Positions 9,521 through 19,905 of a stretch of DNA of 64,000 nucleotides are shown here, piece by piece; position 1 is the stretch's first letter; every line of letters starts with the position of its first letter. Source of the DNA: Pseudophaeomoniella oleicola (Eukaryota > Ascomycota > Eurotiomycetes > Phaeomoniellales > Phaeomoniellaceae); contig QWDQ01000032.1 of assembly GCA_003868215.1 (NCBI GenBank), forward strand, positions 62,001 to 126,000, read 5' to 3'. The notes under the pieces are model-generated. The model ran no database searches, was not told the DNA's origin, and worked only from the letters and a program-made list of their open reading frames with translations. A program made the translations under genes and the position numbers.

Positions 9521-11035
9521 ATGTCCTGCGGCGTCGGATCTCTGACCGTCGAGTCCGCAGAGAGTCTGCCCCAAGAGGGGACCTCAACCGCAAGAGATGA
9601 TTCAGAACACGCACAACTCGTCAATCGAGGCATGAGAAGGCATTCGTATCATACACTTACGAGGCGGCGTTCCAGTGTTCTCGACTCAGATGCCCTTTTT
9701 CTGCGGGTCGATCTATTCCTCACAGAATTGGAAAGGAGGGTGGATTGGTTGGAGAAGTACAGACAAGAGAGGATAATGCACTTTGACGCAAAGATGAAAG
9801 GTGGTTATGCCGCTCTTCAAGCCGTCCGAGACTCGTGTTCACACGCATCTGGTGAATTGATGGGTGCAGCAAGGACCAGAGCCGCCATTCTAGTCGAAAC
9901 GCTCGAAGAACGGTACAATGACGCCATCGCAACTAAAGAGACCCTCGAACAAAAGGCTTCAGCAAGCATGCGTTTGATGGAGTCGTATCTCTCCGAGCTC
10001 GAAACTCGCGCTCATTCTCATCATTCAGACTTCTCTGCCGCGCTCGACGAAGGTTGGAAGAAGGTTGAATATGCCATTGCCCACCCCCGCGAAGTCGCTC
10101 ACGAAGCCTTCGACGAAGCCCGCCGTGCTAAACATGTCCTCCAAGAGTCCATCTCGCGTGCCCTCACTCTTGCGGGCGAATCTCGTCTCATCGCTTACGA
10201 AGACCTTCCTCATCCATGGCGGGTGAATGCGCACATCGTACGCGGTTACCGCTTTACCGAGTCCAAGGCTGAATGCATAACGTCCGTGTTCCGCCCATCC
10301 AACGAGACGGTGAACATATGGTCCCATATCATCGGTCTTGTTCTCATTCTGGCCATTGCCTTCCATTTCTATCCCTCGTCTTCATTGTTTTCCGTGTCCA
10401 CGAAAACCGACATCCTGATCAGCGCTCTTTTCTTTTTCGCTGCTGCAAAATGCCTCGTCTGCTCTGTAATGTGGCACACGATGAACGGGATCGCTTCCCA
10501 AACCCTGCTCGAACGCTTCGCCTGCGTCGATTACACCGGAATTTCCTTCCTAGTCGCCACGTCGATCCTCTCCACTGAATGGACCGCGTTTTACTGCGAA
10601 CCAGTCAGCCGATCGATCTACATGAGCGCGACCGTCATCCTCGGTATCGCCGGCACAATGCTCCCGTGGCACCCCACCTTCAACCGCGCAGACATGGCCT
10701 GGGCCCGCGTCGCCTTCTACGTCGCCCTCGCCGCCACTGGCTTCGCCCCCGTCATCCAACTCGGCCTCACCCGCGGCTTCGACTGGGTCTACTACTTCTA
10801 CTCCCCCATCGCCAAATCGCTGCTCGTCTACGTCACGGGAGCCGTCATCTACGCCTCGCAGGTCCCCGAGAAATGGCGCCCCGGCCTCTTCGACTACGTC
10901 GGCGGCAGCCATAATATCTGGCACCTCGCCGTGTTGGGCGGCATACTGTTTCATTACGTCGCCATGATGGAATTCTTTCAGGGTGCGTTTCGACGCGCGG
11001 AACAGGTCGGGGGGTGTTTGTCGAGTGTGCGGTAG
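9521..11035 (+). CDS. PAQR / haemolysin-III family membrane receptor, Izh3-like
   Basis: A single exon of 504 residues from the ATG at 9521 (an upstream TTG extends the frame but is not used). The first ~240 residues are soluble, charged and helical (LFLTELERRVDWLEKYRQE and later coils); this long extension is the mark of the Izh3 subgroup compared with short Izh1/2/4 proteins. Seven membrane spans follow. Family motifs are visible: FRPSNETVNIWSH before TM1, CSVMWHTM, FACVDYTGI, and the C-terminal GGSHNIWHL. The His and Asp residues in these are the metal ligands in the family. Izh proteins affect zinc and sterol homeostasis in yeast. The third codon positions become strongly C-rich toward the 3' end. 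Confidence 0.92.
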   Translation: MSCGVGSLTVESAESLPQEGTSTARDDSEHAQLVNRGMRRHSYHTLTRRRSSVLDSDALFLRVDLFLTELERRVDWLEKYRQERIMHFDAKMKGGYAALQAVRDSCSHASGELMGAARTRAAILVETLEERYNDAIATKETLEQKASASMRLMESYLSELETRAHSHHSDFSAALDEGWKKVEYAIAHPREVAHEAFDEARRAKHVLQESISRALTLAGESRLIAYEDLPHPWRVNAHIVRGYRFTESKAECITSVFRPSNETVNIWSHIIGLVLILAIAFHFYPSSSLFSVSTKTDILISALFFFAAAKCLVCSVMWHTMNGIASQTLLERFACVDYTGISFLVATSILSTEWTAFYCEPVSRSIYMSATVILGIAGTMLPWHPTFNRADMAWARVAFYVALAATGFAPVIQLGLTRGFDWVYYFYSPIAKSLLVYVTGAVIYASQVPEKWRPGLFDYVGGSHNIWHLAVLGGILFHYVAMMEFFQGAFRRAEQVGGCLSSVR

Positions 11036-11643
11036 TTGATCTTCTTTTCTTCGTCTTCTTCTTCTTCTTTCTTGATCCCCAATGATCCCAAGAGGGGACG
11101 TTTTTCAAATCGATGTTCTATATATGTATATATATATCAAACGTATGCACGTGCTTATGTATGTATGTATGCACGTAACTATATACATACATAACATAAT
11201 TACCCTTTTTTTTTTCTCTTTTCCCTCTCCTTTTCCTTATAAATATGTAGATAGATACGTGAATGAACGTTCGCATAAGCGCATGAGATATATATAGTGA
11301 CAAAATATATATAACCTAAGTTAGATATGAAGAATAGATGTCTACCTTACCTACATATGTACATTACATATTCTTCTTCCCCCTCTCTTCTCATAGATCT
11401 GATATATTACAGCCTTACCAAGAATAAGTCAAATGAACAGCTATGATATGACACGATATAACAATCAAAATCAAAGCAGAGTGCCCTACAAATTTACTGC
11501 ATGCATGCATGACTGACTGGATGATTGATTGATTGATTGATTGATTGACTAAAATCCTCCCATCTCTAATCCAAAAGAGGAGGAAGGAAACTACAACAAT
11601 GTAAAGAGTCTGTCTGCTAGAGTACAGATAAGGTATATTCGTC
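11036..11643. other. AT-rich stretch between converging genes
   Basis: 3' flanks of the convergent PAQR gene and disordered-protein gene. AT-rich with TATG/TATA runs, a poly-pyrimidine tract near 11205-11235 and a GATT microsatellite. No gene. Confidence 0.6.
11523..11548. repeat. (GATT)6 microsatellite
   Basis: Six uninterrupted GATT units in the 3' flank of the disordered-protein gene. Confidence 0.95.
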
Positions 11644-14106
11644 TCAAACTGCTTCAGTGGCGATCGGTTCAACGACCGACTCGGCGACCATTGACTGTTT
11701 CTCCGAATCTCCTTCCTCTTCCCCCTCCTCTTGCTTCTCCTCTCCCTTTGTGGGCTCGTCCTTCTCCTCGGTAATTGCTGGGAAGGCTTCTGTTGCTGGA
11801 ACGACCTCGGGGATTTCTGGTTCAGTAGTCTTCGTCTCTGCCGCCGGTTCAGATTTAGGCTCAGATTCAGCCGCAGGGGGAGAGACCTCTTCCTCATCTG
11901 CCTTTGCCTCTGCCGAAGGTCCAGCCGAAGCGGAGACATCTTGCTCTGATGCCATTGGCTCTGGCTCTGGTTCTGCGGTCGCTTCTGGCTCTGGGTCTGT
12001 GTTGGCTTCCGTTGTAGTTTCATGGGTCTCCTCTATTGGTTCCGAAGCTTCTGTCTTTGTTTCGTCGTCCTTTGGCTCTGAAGAGGCGAGCTCTTCTTGT
12101 TGCGTGGAAACCTCGGGCTCAGATACGGTCGTCTCTGCAGCAGTGGATGCAGGAGTGGCTTCTTCCTCTTTCTCTTGCTTCGTTTCAGCCTCAACTGGTT
12201 CTTCGACTGGCTTCTCCTCTTTCTCTTGCTTTGTCTCGACCTCAATTGGCTCCTCGACTGGCTCCTCGACTTGCTTCTCAACCGGCGACTCAGCCGGTTC
12301 CTCGAAGCCATTGACCTTTGATGACAACATCTCTTTTGCTTCGGCGGGCTCTTCGGATACTTCGGGGATTGTAGCGCCAGGTTGCGCCTCAGGAAACGAA
12401 GACTGCTCTTCAGCCACCGGTTGCTCCTCAGCAATAGATGACTCGGGAGCCGTCTTATCGACAGGTGACTCTTCAGGAACTGGAGCCATTTCTGCTTCCT
12501 TCTCTTCGGGAGCAGATTCCTGTACCTCAGCTTTTGACTCAACTTTCGGCTCAGGCGTTTTCGCCAAAACCGTATCCTTCTTTGGAACGCTTGGGCCTTT
12601 ATCATTGGTCTCCTTGCCGAGACTCTTCTTCACTTCGTTTCCGGTCTTCTTACTCAAAGACGATATCCTTCTATCCGTGTCATGGTGACCTGGCTTTGGA
12701 AGTGGCTTCGTTGCTCCACTCTCTCGTTTTCGTGGAGGACTTGGTGGTACATCTGCCTTATCGTGAGTCTTTGACGCTGAGCTCGCCGTAGGCCTCATCA
12801 TCCTGCTGAGGAAAGAGTCATCCGGAGCTTTCGTAGAGGTTGCAGCTGAGACTCGGGATTTTGGTCGCTCTTTGTGCGCATCATGCGCCGCGGTAGGCGG
12901 ATGTGCTAGTGATGCTCTGGATGTTTTCTTGTTCAAAGTGCTACTTGAAGCACTTGGAGGACCCTTGTCTCGTTTCAGTGTGGACGGTTTCCGCGCCAAT
13001 GATGACCCTTCAGTTTTAGTCGGGATACTCGCACGACTAGGTGAGCGTGAAGGTCCAGCTGTACCTGTCTTGGCAGAGGAGGACGCTGTAGCCGACGTTG
13101 CAGCAGCTGGTAGTCGGACGGGTCGCGTTGGCGACTTTGGTCGTGGTTTCACAAAGCCCCCGGTTGTAACTTCACCACCCTTCTTCGCCTCCTTCTTAGG
13201 TTCTTCTTTCTTGCTAGCAGCTGGTTTTGGCGGTTGTGGAGCGGTTTTCGCTCTTGACGAAGCGGTCGTGGAAGCGATAGATGAGCGTCTTGGTCTTGTC
13301 TCGGTCTTGGTGGCTGTCGACTTGGGAGATTTAGTGGTGGGGTGTGCTGCTGCTGCTGCTGCAGGTTTATTCGGCGAACCCTTCGAAGTGGTCTTTGTGC
13401 TGCCTGGGGTACTAGGAGTTTTTGGTGTGCGAGGCGCTGTTGGAGAGGCAGCCGTTGGTTTCGACGTTGACAGTGTAGAGGGTTTTCGCTTTAGATCTGT
13501 TGTAGAATTTTTCGGTGCGCCGGTCTTTGGATGCGTTTTAGTCGGTTCTGCAGCCTTTGCACTCTTGCTCACAGTTGGTTTTCCGGTGTGTTTATCGCCT
13601 TCCTTGCTCTTCTGTGATGGTTTCGCAACCGCCTCTGACGGTTTCGGTTCAGGCTGCGATTGCTCTTTATGATTTTCTGGGGACGTAGGTTCGACGGCAG
13701 ATCCCTTCAATGAATCGCTCACTGTGCCATTGGCTTCCGACTTTGTAGCTGTCCCATTCAACCCCCTTTCCTCTTTGTCTGTGCCATCTGACTGTCGACT
13801 TCCAGATCCATCGAGTTTGCCAGCAGCGTCTTGCTCCTTCAGTACTTCTTCTTTAACTTCGGCCATGCTGCTGACGTCGCTGGCTTTTCGTAGTCCCCAC
13901 TGTTGTCCACCGATGTCACCAGGTCGTTCAACTGCGACAAAGCTGGTTCGAACGTTGCTAACAGGCCTGCTTTGACCGGATGCGTCGGAGACAGCAGGCG
14001 ATCGCCCACGACTTGGAGGTGATGTTTGGACGTCGCCCTTGTTCTCGAACATAGCCCGGAGGTTTCGAACTCCTCCACTACTCGGTGTGCGGTTGACGGA
14101 TGACAT
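11644..14106 (-). CDS. Large intrinsically disordered Ser/Pro/Lys/Glu-rich protein
   Basis: One coding exon of 820 residues. The N-terminus carries a short ordered-looking motif (GGVRNLRAMFENK). The middle (about 170-470) is Ser/Thr/Pro/Lys-rich and basic, with many SP and TP sites (RPKSPTRPVRLP, KTPSTPGSTK). The C-terminal 300 residues are very acidic with imperfect EEPVE/KQEKEE repeats. Such a basic-then-acidic disordered layout occurs in cytoskeleton- or cortex-associated fungal proteins, but I recognise no domain and infer no function. Long open frames on the opposite strand here (11657-12688, 12872-13672) are composition shadows. The start codon lies 2 nt after a strong acceptor, see the UTR intron entry. 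Confidence 0.8.
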   Translation of the reverse strand: MSSVNRTPSSGGVRNLRAMFENKGDVQTSPPSRGRSPAVSDASGQSRPVSNVRTSFVAVERPGDIGGQQWGLRKASDVSSMAEVKEEVLKEQDAAGKLDGSGSRQSDGTDKEERGLNGTATKSEANGTVSDSLKGSAVEPTSPENHKEQSQPEPKPSEAVAKPSQKSKEGDKHTGKPTVSKSAKAAEPTKTHPKTGAPKNSTTDLKRKPSTLSTSKPTAASPTAPRTPKTPSTPGSTKTTSKGSPNKPAAAAAAHPTTKSPKSTATKTETRPRRSSIASTTASSRAKTAPQPPKPAASKKEEPKKEAKKGGEVTTGGFVKPRPKSPTRPVRLPAAATSATASSSAKTGTAGPSRSPSRASIPTKTEGSSLARKPSTLKRDKGPPSASSSTLNKKTSRASLAHPPTAAHDAHKERPKSRVSAATSTKAPDDSFLSRMMRPTASSASKTHDKADVPPSPPRKRESGATKPLPKPGHHDTDRRISSLSKKTGNEVKKSLGKETNDKGPSVPKKDTVLAKTPEPKVESKAEVQESAPEEKEAEMAPVPEESPVDKTAPESSIAEEQPVAEEQSSFPEAQPGATIPEVSEEPAEAKEMLSSKVNGFEEPAESPVEKQVEEPVEEPIEVETKQEKEEKPVEEPVEAETKQEKEEEATPASTAAETTVSEPEVSTQQEELASSEPKDDETKTEASEPIEETHETTTEANTDPEPEATAEPEPEPMASEQDVSASAGPSAEAKADEEEVSPPAAESEPKSEPAAETKTTEPEIPEVVPATEAFPAITEEKDEPTKGEEKQEEGEEEGDSEKQSMVAESVVEPIATEAV

Positions 14107-14108
14107 AA

Positions 14109-14445
14109 CTGCAAAATTTGCCCAGCAATGTTAGCTTTGAACACTTTCTCGCGCAATAGGAGGCAGGCCTTCAGCCTTATCAAGACATGAACAGCTTCTT
14201 TGCGCACAATGTCGACATAATTGTCCTCAAAGGTAACCGCATGAGCGAGGTGTCATATGAACTAAGCTGGTCTGGCAGCAGTGAAACTTGGTCGGTGTGG
14301 AGTATGAAGGGCATGGGCCGCCTCCCAATAAGCGCGTTACAGGGGGTACACAGAAGTAAGTGTACAACCAAACAGAAGCGCGATCTCTTCTTTCAATGCC
14401 GATCAGGAAGAAATGGTGGGGGTAAGGAAGACATATATCACTTAC
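14109..14445 (-). other. Predicted 5'-UTR intron of the disordered-protein gene
   Basis: On the minus strand a GTAAGT donor begins at 14445, and a GCTAAC branch site with a TTTTGCAG acceptor ends at 14109, two bases before the ATG. The 337-nt intron is long for this window and lies wholly upstream of the coding region. Confidence 0.55.
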
Positions 14446-16316
14446 ATTAATGGCTTTTGTCTGATCTAGATCGATTTGCTCGCCGTCTTGGACGAGAAGA
14501 AAAGAGAACCACAGAAAGATGTGGTCGAAGTACTACGATCAATTTCGTAAAAAGTGCAACGACGCGTCTTGCGGTTGCTCGGCGGAGAACTAAGGAAAAG
14601 GGGTTCCTATTGATTACTACGGCACTCAACCCCGCAGAAACTGGGGACCAGAATAGGTATCTTATTGACACCACAGTCTTATTGTTCTTTGTTCTTTGTT
14701 CTTTTTGGCATAACTCCTCAAACAGAGCTGTTGCAGGATTGGTACGTTATCAGTTAAATGTAGATGTGTTCCTGCATATCATGAACTCGTTTACTATCTC
14801 GGCCAACCACTGCCCATGATAGATCCTCTGGAAGCTTCACATACAACCACCCCCAATTTACCTACAAGAACATTGATCACCAATCGAAATCGGAATCATA
14901 GGTAGAGGTCAATAGCAAACATCAATGTGTGTATGTCGAATTTTTAAATATAAAAGCCATGATCCCAGGAGATTTGGAAATCCTTCACCGGCAGAGATGT
15001 CTGGGTCGCAGGCGATGTGAAGTCGCGGCTATACTTGACTGTGCAGTAACAATATCTCAACAACATCTCCTTCAAATACCCCAGACTGTTGAGAATATGT
15101 TTCACCATGGAAATGTAACCTGAATACATCACCGTCGACATCTCTCTCTCTCTGTCTCTCTTTCAACCTCCCTCCGTCCATCCATCCATCCATCCATCCA
15201 TCCATCCATCTCCCCTAATAATCCTTTTTCCCCCAATATCACAGCCAGCAGATGGGGACAAAGGAACAACATCCCAAACAAAAAAAGGAGTATGTAGGTC
15301 AATAATCTACAGAGAAGACAGACTTCAGAAGATTCTACACGAGTAGCTAGGTAATTACCCAGCTAATCAGATACGTACGTACTCAATCAACTTCGCACTC
15401 GGCACCCAGCAGTTAACGTGACAACTAATTAAGACAGTCACCGAAAAAAGGCAGGCACCTGATTTCTAATTAGTCCAAGGGCAATTTCAGGGGGTTCTAT
15501 GTATCACAAGGTACAACAATACTTAATACCGTTGAACTATTAATGACAGGCAGTCTGCTGCCTTATTTTTAGGTACCATTGCTTTATTTAATAAATGAAG
15601 TAACGGTCCGAGCTTTCTACTATCTATATCCATCCATCCATCCATCCGGGCTATGAGAAGGGGAAGAGACAAAAAGGCGCAGGCTACCCTTACTACATAT
15701 AACTTATAGACAGGCATAACGATGATGATGATGATGATCTTCACCCCCCCTTTCTTACTACTATTAAACTTAAGAAGACGTATTAATTATCAAATTGTTT
15801 CCGAATCAATCGTATTTTTATCTCGTTTCTATCGGTCGTTAAAAAAGACTTTCCGCCCCTTTTCATTTATCGTCCATCTCATCCCAGCCCCATCTAGGGT
15901 AGTAAGTTCGTGTTTAGAAACTTAATAGGAGAGGGAGATAAAAAATCAAGAAAGAGGGGAAGGGTGGGTGTTGGTCAAATATGTACAGAGAATGTTTAAA
16001 GGGTTGGCAAGACTGGATATGTAAAAAGAAGGAATGAATTGCTGTTGTGGTGGTGGTGATGGTGGTGGTGGTTGGTTGGTTTCGTGCTGGCTTTCTCTCG
16101 TTCGGATGCAAATGTGTAGTCTTTTGCAGCTAGATGTGACTTGATAGGAAGACAAAAAAGGGGGGTATCATATAAATGGCAAACGGAGACAAGAACACCC
16201 CTTTTTATGTACATCTAACTTGTGCGGTACATTGATCCCCCAAAATTGCTTGATGTAGAGATTTCTGAACCTAATTTGCGATATCTTCCAATGGTAGCCA
16301 GTAGGAGATCGTACGT
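14446..16316. other. Long intergenic stretch with microsatellites
   Basis: About 1.9 kb holding the promoter of the disordered-protein gene (near side) and the 3' flank of the Asp f 4-like gene (far side). Short simple repeats are common. Open frames seen here begin at non-ATG codons or are low complexity. No RNA gene or transposon seen. Confidence 0.6.
15141..15210. repeat. (TC)n and (TCCA)n microsatellites
   Basis: A CT-dinucleotide run at about 15141-15162 is followed by roughly eight TCCA units at 15177-15210. A shorter CCAT run is at 15630-15647 and six GAT units at 15721-15738. Confidence 0.9.
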
Positions 16317-17297
16317 TTAGTAACCAACGGTGACCTTGAGGTTGGCTTTGCCACCTGGGATGTTGCAGCCAATACCATCGGCGGCCTCCATTCCCTTGAT
16401 GTAGGCGTTGGTAGCAGACCCACCCTCTTCAATAGTAGAGGTACAGGTGTCGTGGCTGACTTGCATACCTTGGACGGACATCCCAGATGCTTGAGCAACG
16501 AGAGCGGAGGCATCAGTACCGGACCATCCGCCGTTAGAATCGTTACCAAAGTCGAACTCGACCCAAGTACCGGCGTATTCGCCGTTGCCATCGGTTGGAA
16601 CGGAGCCAGAACCGCAGGTGCAACCACCCTGAGTGTTCGCGTCGAAGGCAACCGATTGAGATGAACCGGCAGAGAGGCCGAAGGTAACGGCAGAGTGGCC
16701 GAACCAACCGTTGATACCTCCATCAGGACCGATCTTGTTCCAGCAGACACATTGCCAGTCATCGGTGTTCTTATCGGCCAAGCTGAAAGTAGCAGTGTAG
16801 TCGTACGAGTCGACAAGGGAGTCATCGATCAAAAGCTGGTTGCATCCCCAGGAACCCGAGGTACCGACGTCGCCCTTGTAGGCGATCTCTTCAGCAGTGG
16901 CACGCTTGTTCTTTGAACCGGAGCAGAAAGGTGTGTAGCTTGAGGCTGAGCCACTGTTAGAAGCCGGTGCGGCAGGTGCAGAGCTGGCCTCAGAGGCGGC
17001 GCTAGAGCTGGAAGCAACAGCAGTAGGGGTCGCGGCAGCAGAAGACGGCTCAGCAGTGGTAGCGGCCTCAGCAGCCGGTTCAGCGACCTTAGCAGCGACA
17101 CCTGCCGCCTCGGGGACGGCGGTCGCGCCGCTGTAAGTGTTGGCCCATGTCACTGCGACGCCGTCAATGACAGCGGTAACAACGTCACCAACGGCACGCT
17201 TGTGCTCGTGGAATTGCTGATGGCGGCGGTGGGCAGGTTGCGCGAGAGCTCCAGTGCTCAAGGCAGACAAGAGAAGGACTGAGTTCTTGAGTTGCAT
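16317..17297 (-). CDS. Secreted protein of the Asp f 4 allergen family
   Basis: 326 residues from the ATG at 17297; the frame extends upstream to 17420, but that part does not look coding. The N-terminus is a clear signal peptide (MQLKNSVLLLSALSTGALA). A His/Arg-rich propeptide-like stretch and an Ala/Ser/Pro-rich linker (~60-150) follow. The C-terminal ~190 residues are the conserved domain: a dibasic NKRA site, then SGSWGCNQLL, DWQCVCWNKIGPDGG, NGWFGHSAVTFGL, GGCTCGSG and a final NLKVTVGY. The Cys-rich core and order match the fungal Asp f 4 family of extracellular proteins, whose biochemical role is unknown. Likely abundant, given the strong third-position C bias. Confidence 0.85.
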   Translation of the reverse strand: MQLKNSVLLLSALSTGALAQPAHRRHQQFHEHKRAVGDVVTAVIDGVAVTWANTYSGATAVPEAAGVAAKVAEPAAEAATTAEPSSAAATPTAVASSSSAASEASSAPAAPASNSGSASSYTPFCSGSKNKRATAEEIAYKGDVGTSGSWGCNQLLIDDSLVDSYDYTATFSLADKNTDDWQCVCWNKIGPDGGINGWFGHSAVTFGLSAGSSQSVAFDANTQGGCTCGSGSVPTDGNGEYAGTWVEFDFGNDSNGGWSGTDASALVAQASGMSVQGMQVSHDTCTSTIEEGGSATNAYIKGMEAADGIGCNIPGGKANLKVTVGY

Positions 17298-19905
17298 TTT
17301 GACTTGGCGCGACTTCCGGAATCGGTGTGTATATTGTTTCTTGATGTGTTGTTGGGATTGGAGCAAAGGCGTTAAAAACGATAGTGAGCGTCTGGTTTTG
17401 TAATGAGTGACAGCGAGCAACGACTCGCGGAAAGCGATGAAAATCGAACGACAGAGAACGACGAACAGCGCTCAACCAGGGCGTGAAGTATTGCGATGCA
17501 GGAAAAGGAAAGGAATGAGAAAACAGGACGGGGAGGGCCCAATTAAGAAGGACTAGGGCGCAGAACGGCCACGCAGGCTTTGCAGGTTCGCCGTTGACGT
17601 GAAATCGAACTATTGTCAGGTACCCGTCGCAAACGCCACGGGGATTGGTTGCATTACTTGAATCTAGTCAGGGGCCGGGAAATTGAAAATTCAGACTTTT
17701 TGGATGGGACCTTGGGTCGTTCTAAGCATTCCAACCACTCCGGTGCCAGAACCACGAACTAAATGGGCCCGAGACGCCCAGGGGGGCTCATTAGCGCAAG
17801 GCCAATCAGCAACTAGGATCACGGAAGAAAGGATGCTCGAAACAAGGGCCGTGGATCAATGGTTCAAAGGGATTTGGGGGGCACAACACAAAACAACCCC
17901 AGAAAGCCAACAACACACAACCAAGCGTCGCCATCTGCGACGTGTCGGAGGTCCGTTGAACCTTGGTTTAAATTAGGTACGTGTTTTGTCACCATTCGAC
18001 GATCAACTTTTTGTTCCATCTGAAGGGATTCATTGTATTGAAAATAGCCAGGCGCCAGAAGTCCGTTTGAACAGAACCCGTTGTTTTCGTTCATTCATCC
18101 CGCTCCGTTGTTATGGTAGGTTGTCTTTTGTCATGGTATGCGGATTTAGCACCCAGGAATTCTGGGCTAACGAGTCGCCGATGGACGACTGTCCCAATGT
18201 GCCGTAAAGGTAAAATGGGGTCGAGGCAGGCATTCCTCATCATTACTATGAAGACTCTCAGTGGACGGATCGTCACTTTTGTGGCCCAGACACTCTTGAG
18301 CGGTTTTTCGAGCGGTTTGCGTAAGCGTAAGCCTATTCGTCTTTCTAATTCACCTACCTCCCAAGTCTGCCGAGATTCTTTTCGGTGGCTTTCACCTGAT
18401 TACTGGTATGAGGTGGAGAGTCAAGAAGCCGCAGCCGAGCGATAAGACGAGGCCGCACGTTCCTTATCCTACTTTGGGGATGGACAATTGCTGAAAGCGT
18501 GATATGCCGTCCAATAGCCCTACGTTTTCGTCTGCCACTAATTGTGAAGAGCCTACAGTCGTAAGAGCCGTTGTCGAGATAAGACTCGTGCGATCGTGGA
18601 CATCTAGACCCGAAGGTACGGATTCGGGTGTCACTTGTGCAAACGGCTACCCGCAAGGTGGTACATGGTGTATGCTTTCGTGTAATTGTTCATACTGAAT
18701 CCCAGAGTTCGGGAAGATGGGGTGGTACGTGGACGAGATATCCTCGTGGTGTGTGACTTTGCCATCGACCCATTGGCAATGCCCATTAGAAGATCATCAG
18801 AACCTCTCATTGGAGGTTGCAGCTGCGAGACATGAAAATTCTGTTTCTTTGGTCGGACATAGTCTGCAGAAGCCACGTAACTACTGCATGAGTAAATCTC
18901 AGCTTTCCCTTCTGGATAACTTCGACCTGCAGCCACTAAATTATGAAACAGAAATTTAAAAGAAAAAGGAAAGAAAGAAGAAGAAAAAGCCTCACACCAA
19001 GAGCTCGAAAAGAAAGAAAGAAAGATGTCCAAGACATGAATGATAATGGTTGACTCAGTCGAAGCCTCGATATCGGTAGGATCAGTGGAACAGCTAATTA
19101 CTTAATGAGAAGCTGATTGCCCATCGGAGAAATGCAAGTCCACTACCGCCTTGGTATCGATTTCTCTTTCTTTGATTTTGAATCTCGGGGCCACTGTGGT
19201 GCCAACTGCCAAAAGAGCCTTATCGCTGGTGCCCGTTGCGGATCTCGAAACAATGTAATTAACGCAGTAGAGAGAACGTTGTTGAATTATTGGATTGTTA
19301 GATTGGCATTTCTTTGTTCCAGATGAAGAGGTGAAGATGGCTTCCTGTTTGGGCGAAGCATCCCATAATCTCGATATTTTCGTCTCTCATTGGCTACATG
19401 CATGTGTGAGGTGTATGCTTCTATTGATAATCCATTCGCTACTTGATCCTTTTATGCCGTGGATGTCAACTGAAGTCCAATCTTTGGCTGATCTTGTACC
19501 AGGTGGCACTCCCTAACGGACGACGCGCTACTAATCTAAGTTACATTGAATCTCTCACATCACAACGTCCAGGGTTGGGCATGCGATCATTCTGCAGGAA
19601 GATAAGTTAGTTCGCAATCCGAATGGCGGCTGATGCTTCCTAAACCCATTCTTAGGATCGCGAATCCCATGGGCAGACTCGTAAGTGAGATTCGACACAA
19701 CTGCACATACATCCGTGACGACAGCTTGCCGGCTTTACATGGGTGCCTTTCAGGCCTGTAGCGTTGTTGCACGAAGGTGATCAGTTTCCCCGTTTGTACC
19801 AACCTTCCTTCATTGTCCACCGTTAGGCTGGATTGTGCGGGCATTGTATATTACCAGGTCGACAGCAGACCTAGACATGACTGGTTCAGGAGCTAGATCT
19901 CAATC
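17298..19905. other. Long intergenic stretch, no firm gene
   Basis: About 2.6 kb upstream of the Asp f 4-like gene and downstream of the hydrolase. It contains the Asp f 4 promoter. Two ATG-started short frames are noted but unsupported: 18504-18698 plus (64 residues, five Cys in the last third) and 19587-19844 minus (85 residues). Neither has a signal peptide, splice support or a known motif. Confidence 0.5.

Noticed and set aside
10550-10954. Minus-strand 134-codon Asp/Glu/Gly-rich frame
   Set aside because: Antisense shadow of the C-rich 3' part of the PAQR gene.
12033-12605. 190-codon Arg/Ser/Lys-rich minus-strand frame
   Set aside because: Frame-shifted shadow of the acidic repeat zone in the disordered protein.
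11657-12688. Long Ser/Gly-rich plus-strand open frame (343 codons)
   Set aside because: It lies antisense to the disordered protein and arises from that gene's biased codon composition; residues are almost all Ser, Gly, Ala, Phe.
12872-13672. Plus-strand open frame of 266 codons rich in Val, Gly, Phe
   Set aside because: Also antisense to the disordered-protein gene; hydrophobic composition is the complement of its Lys/Ser/Pro codons.
14457-14819. 120-codon plus-strand frame upstream of the disordered-protein gene
   Set aside because: Begins at TTG and has no motif; it overlaps the predicted leader and promoter of the minus-strand gene.
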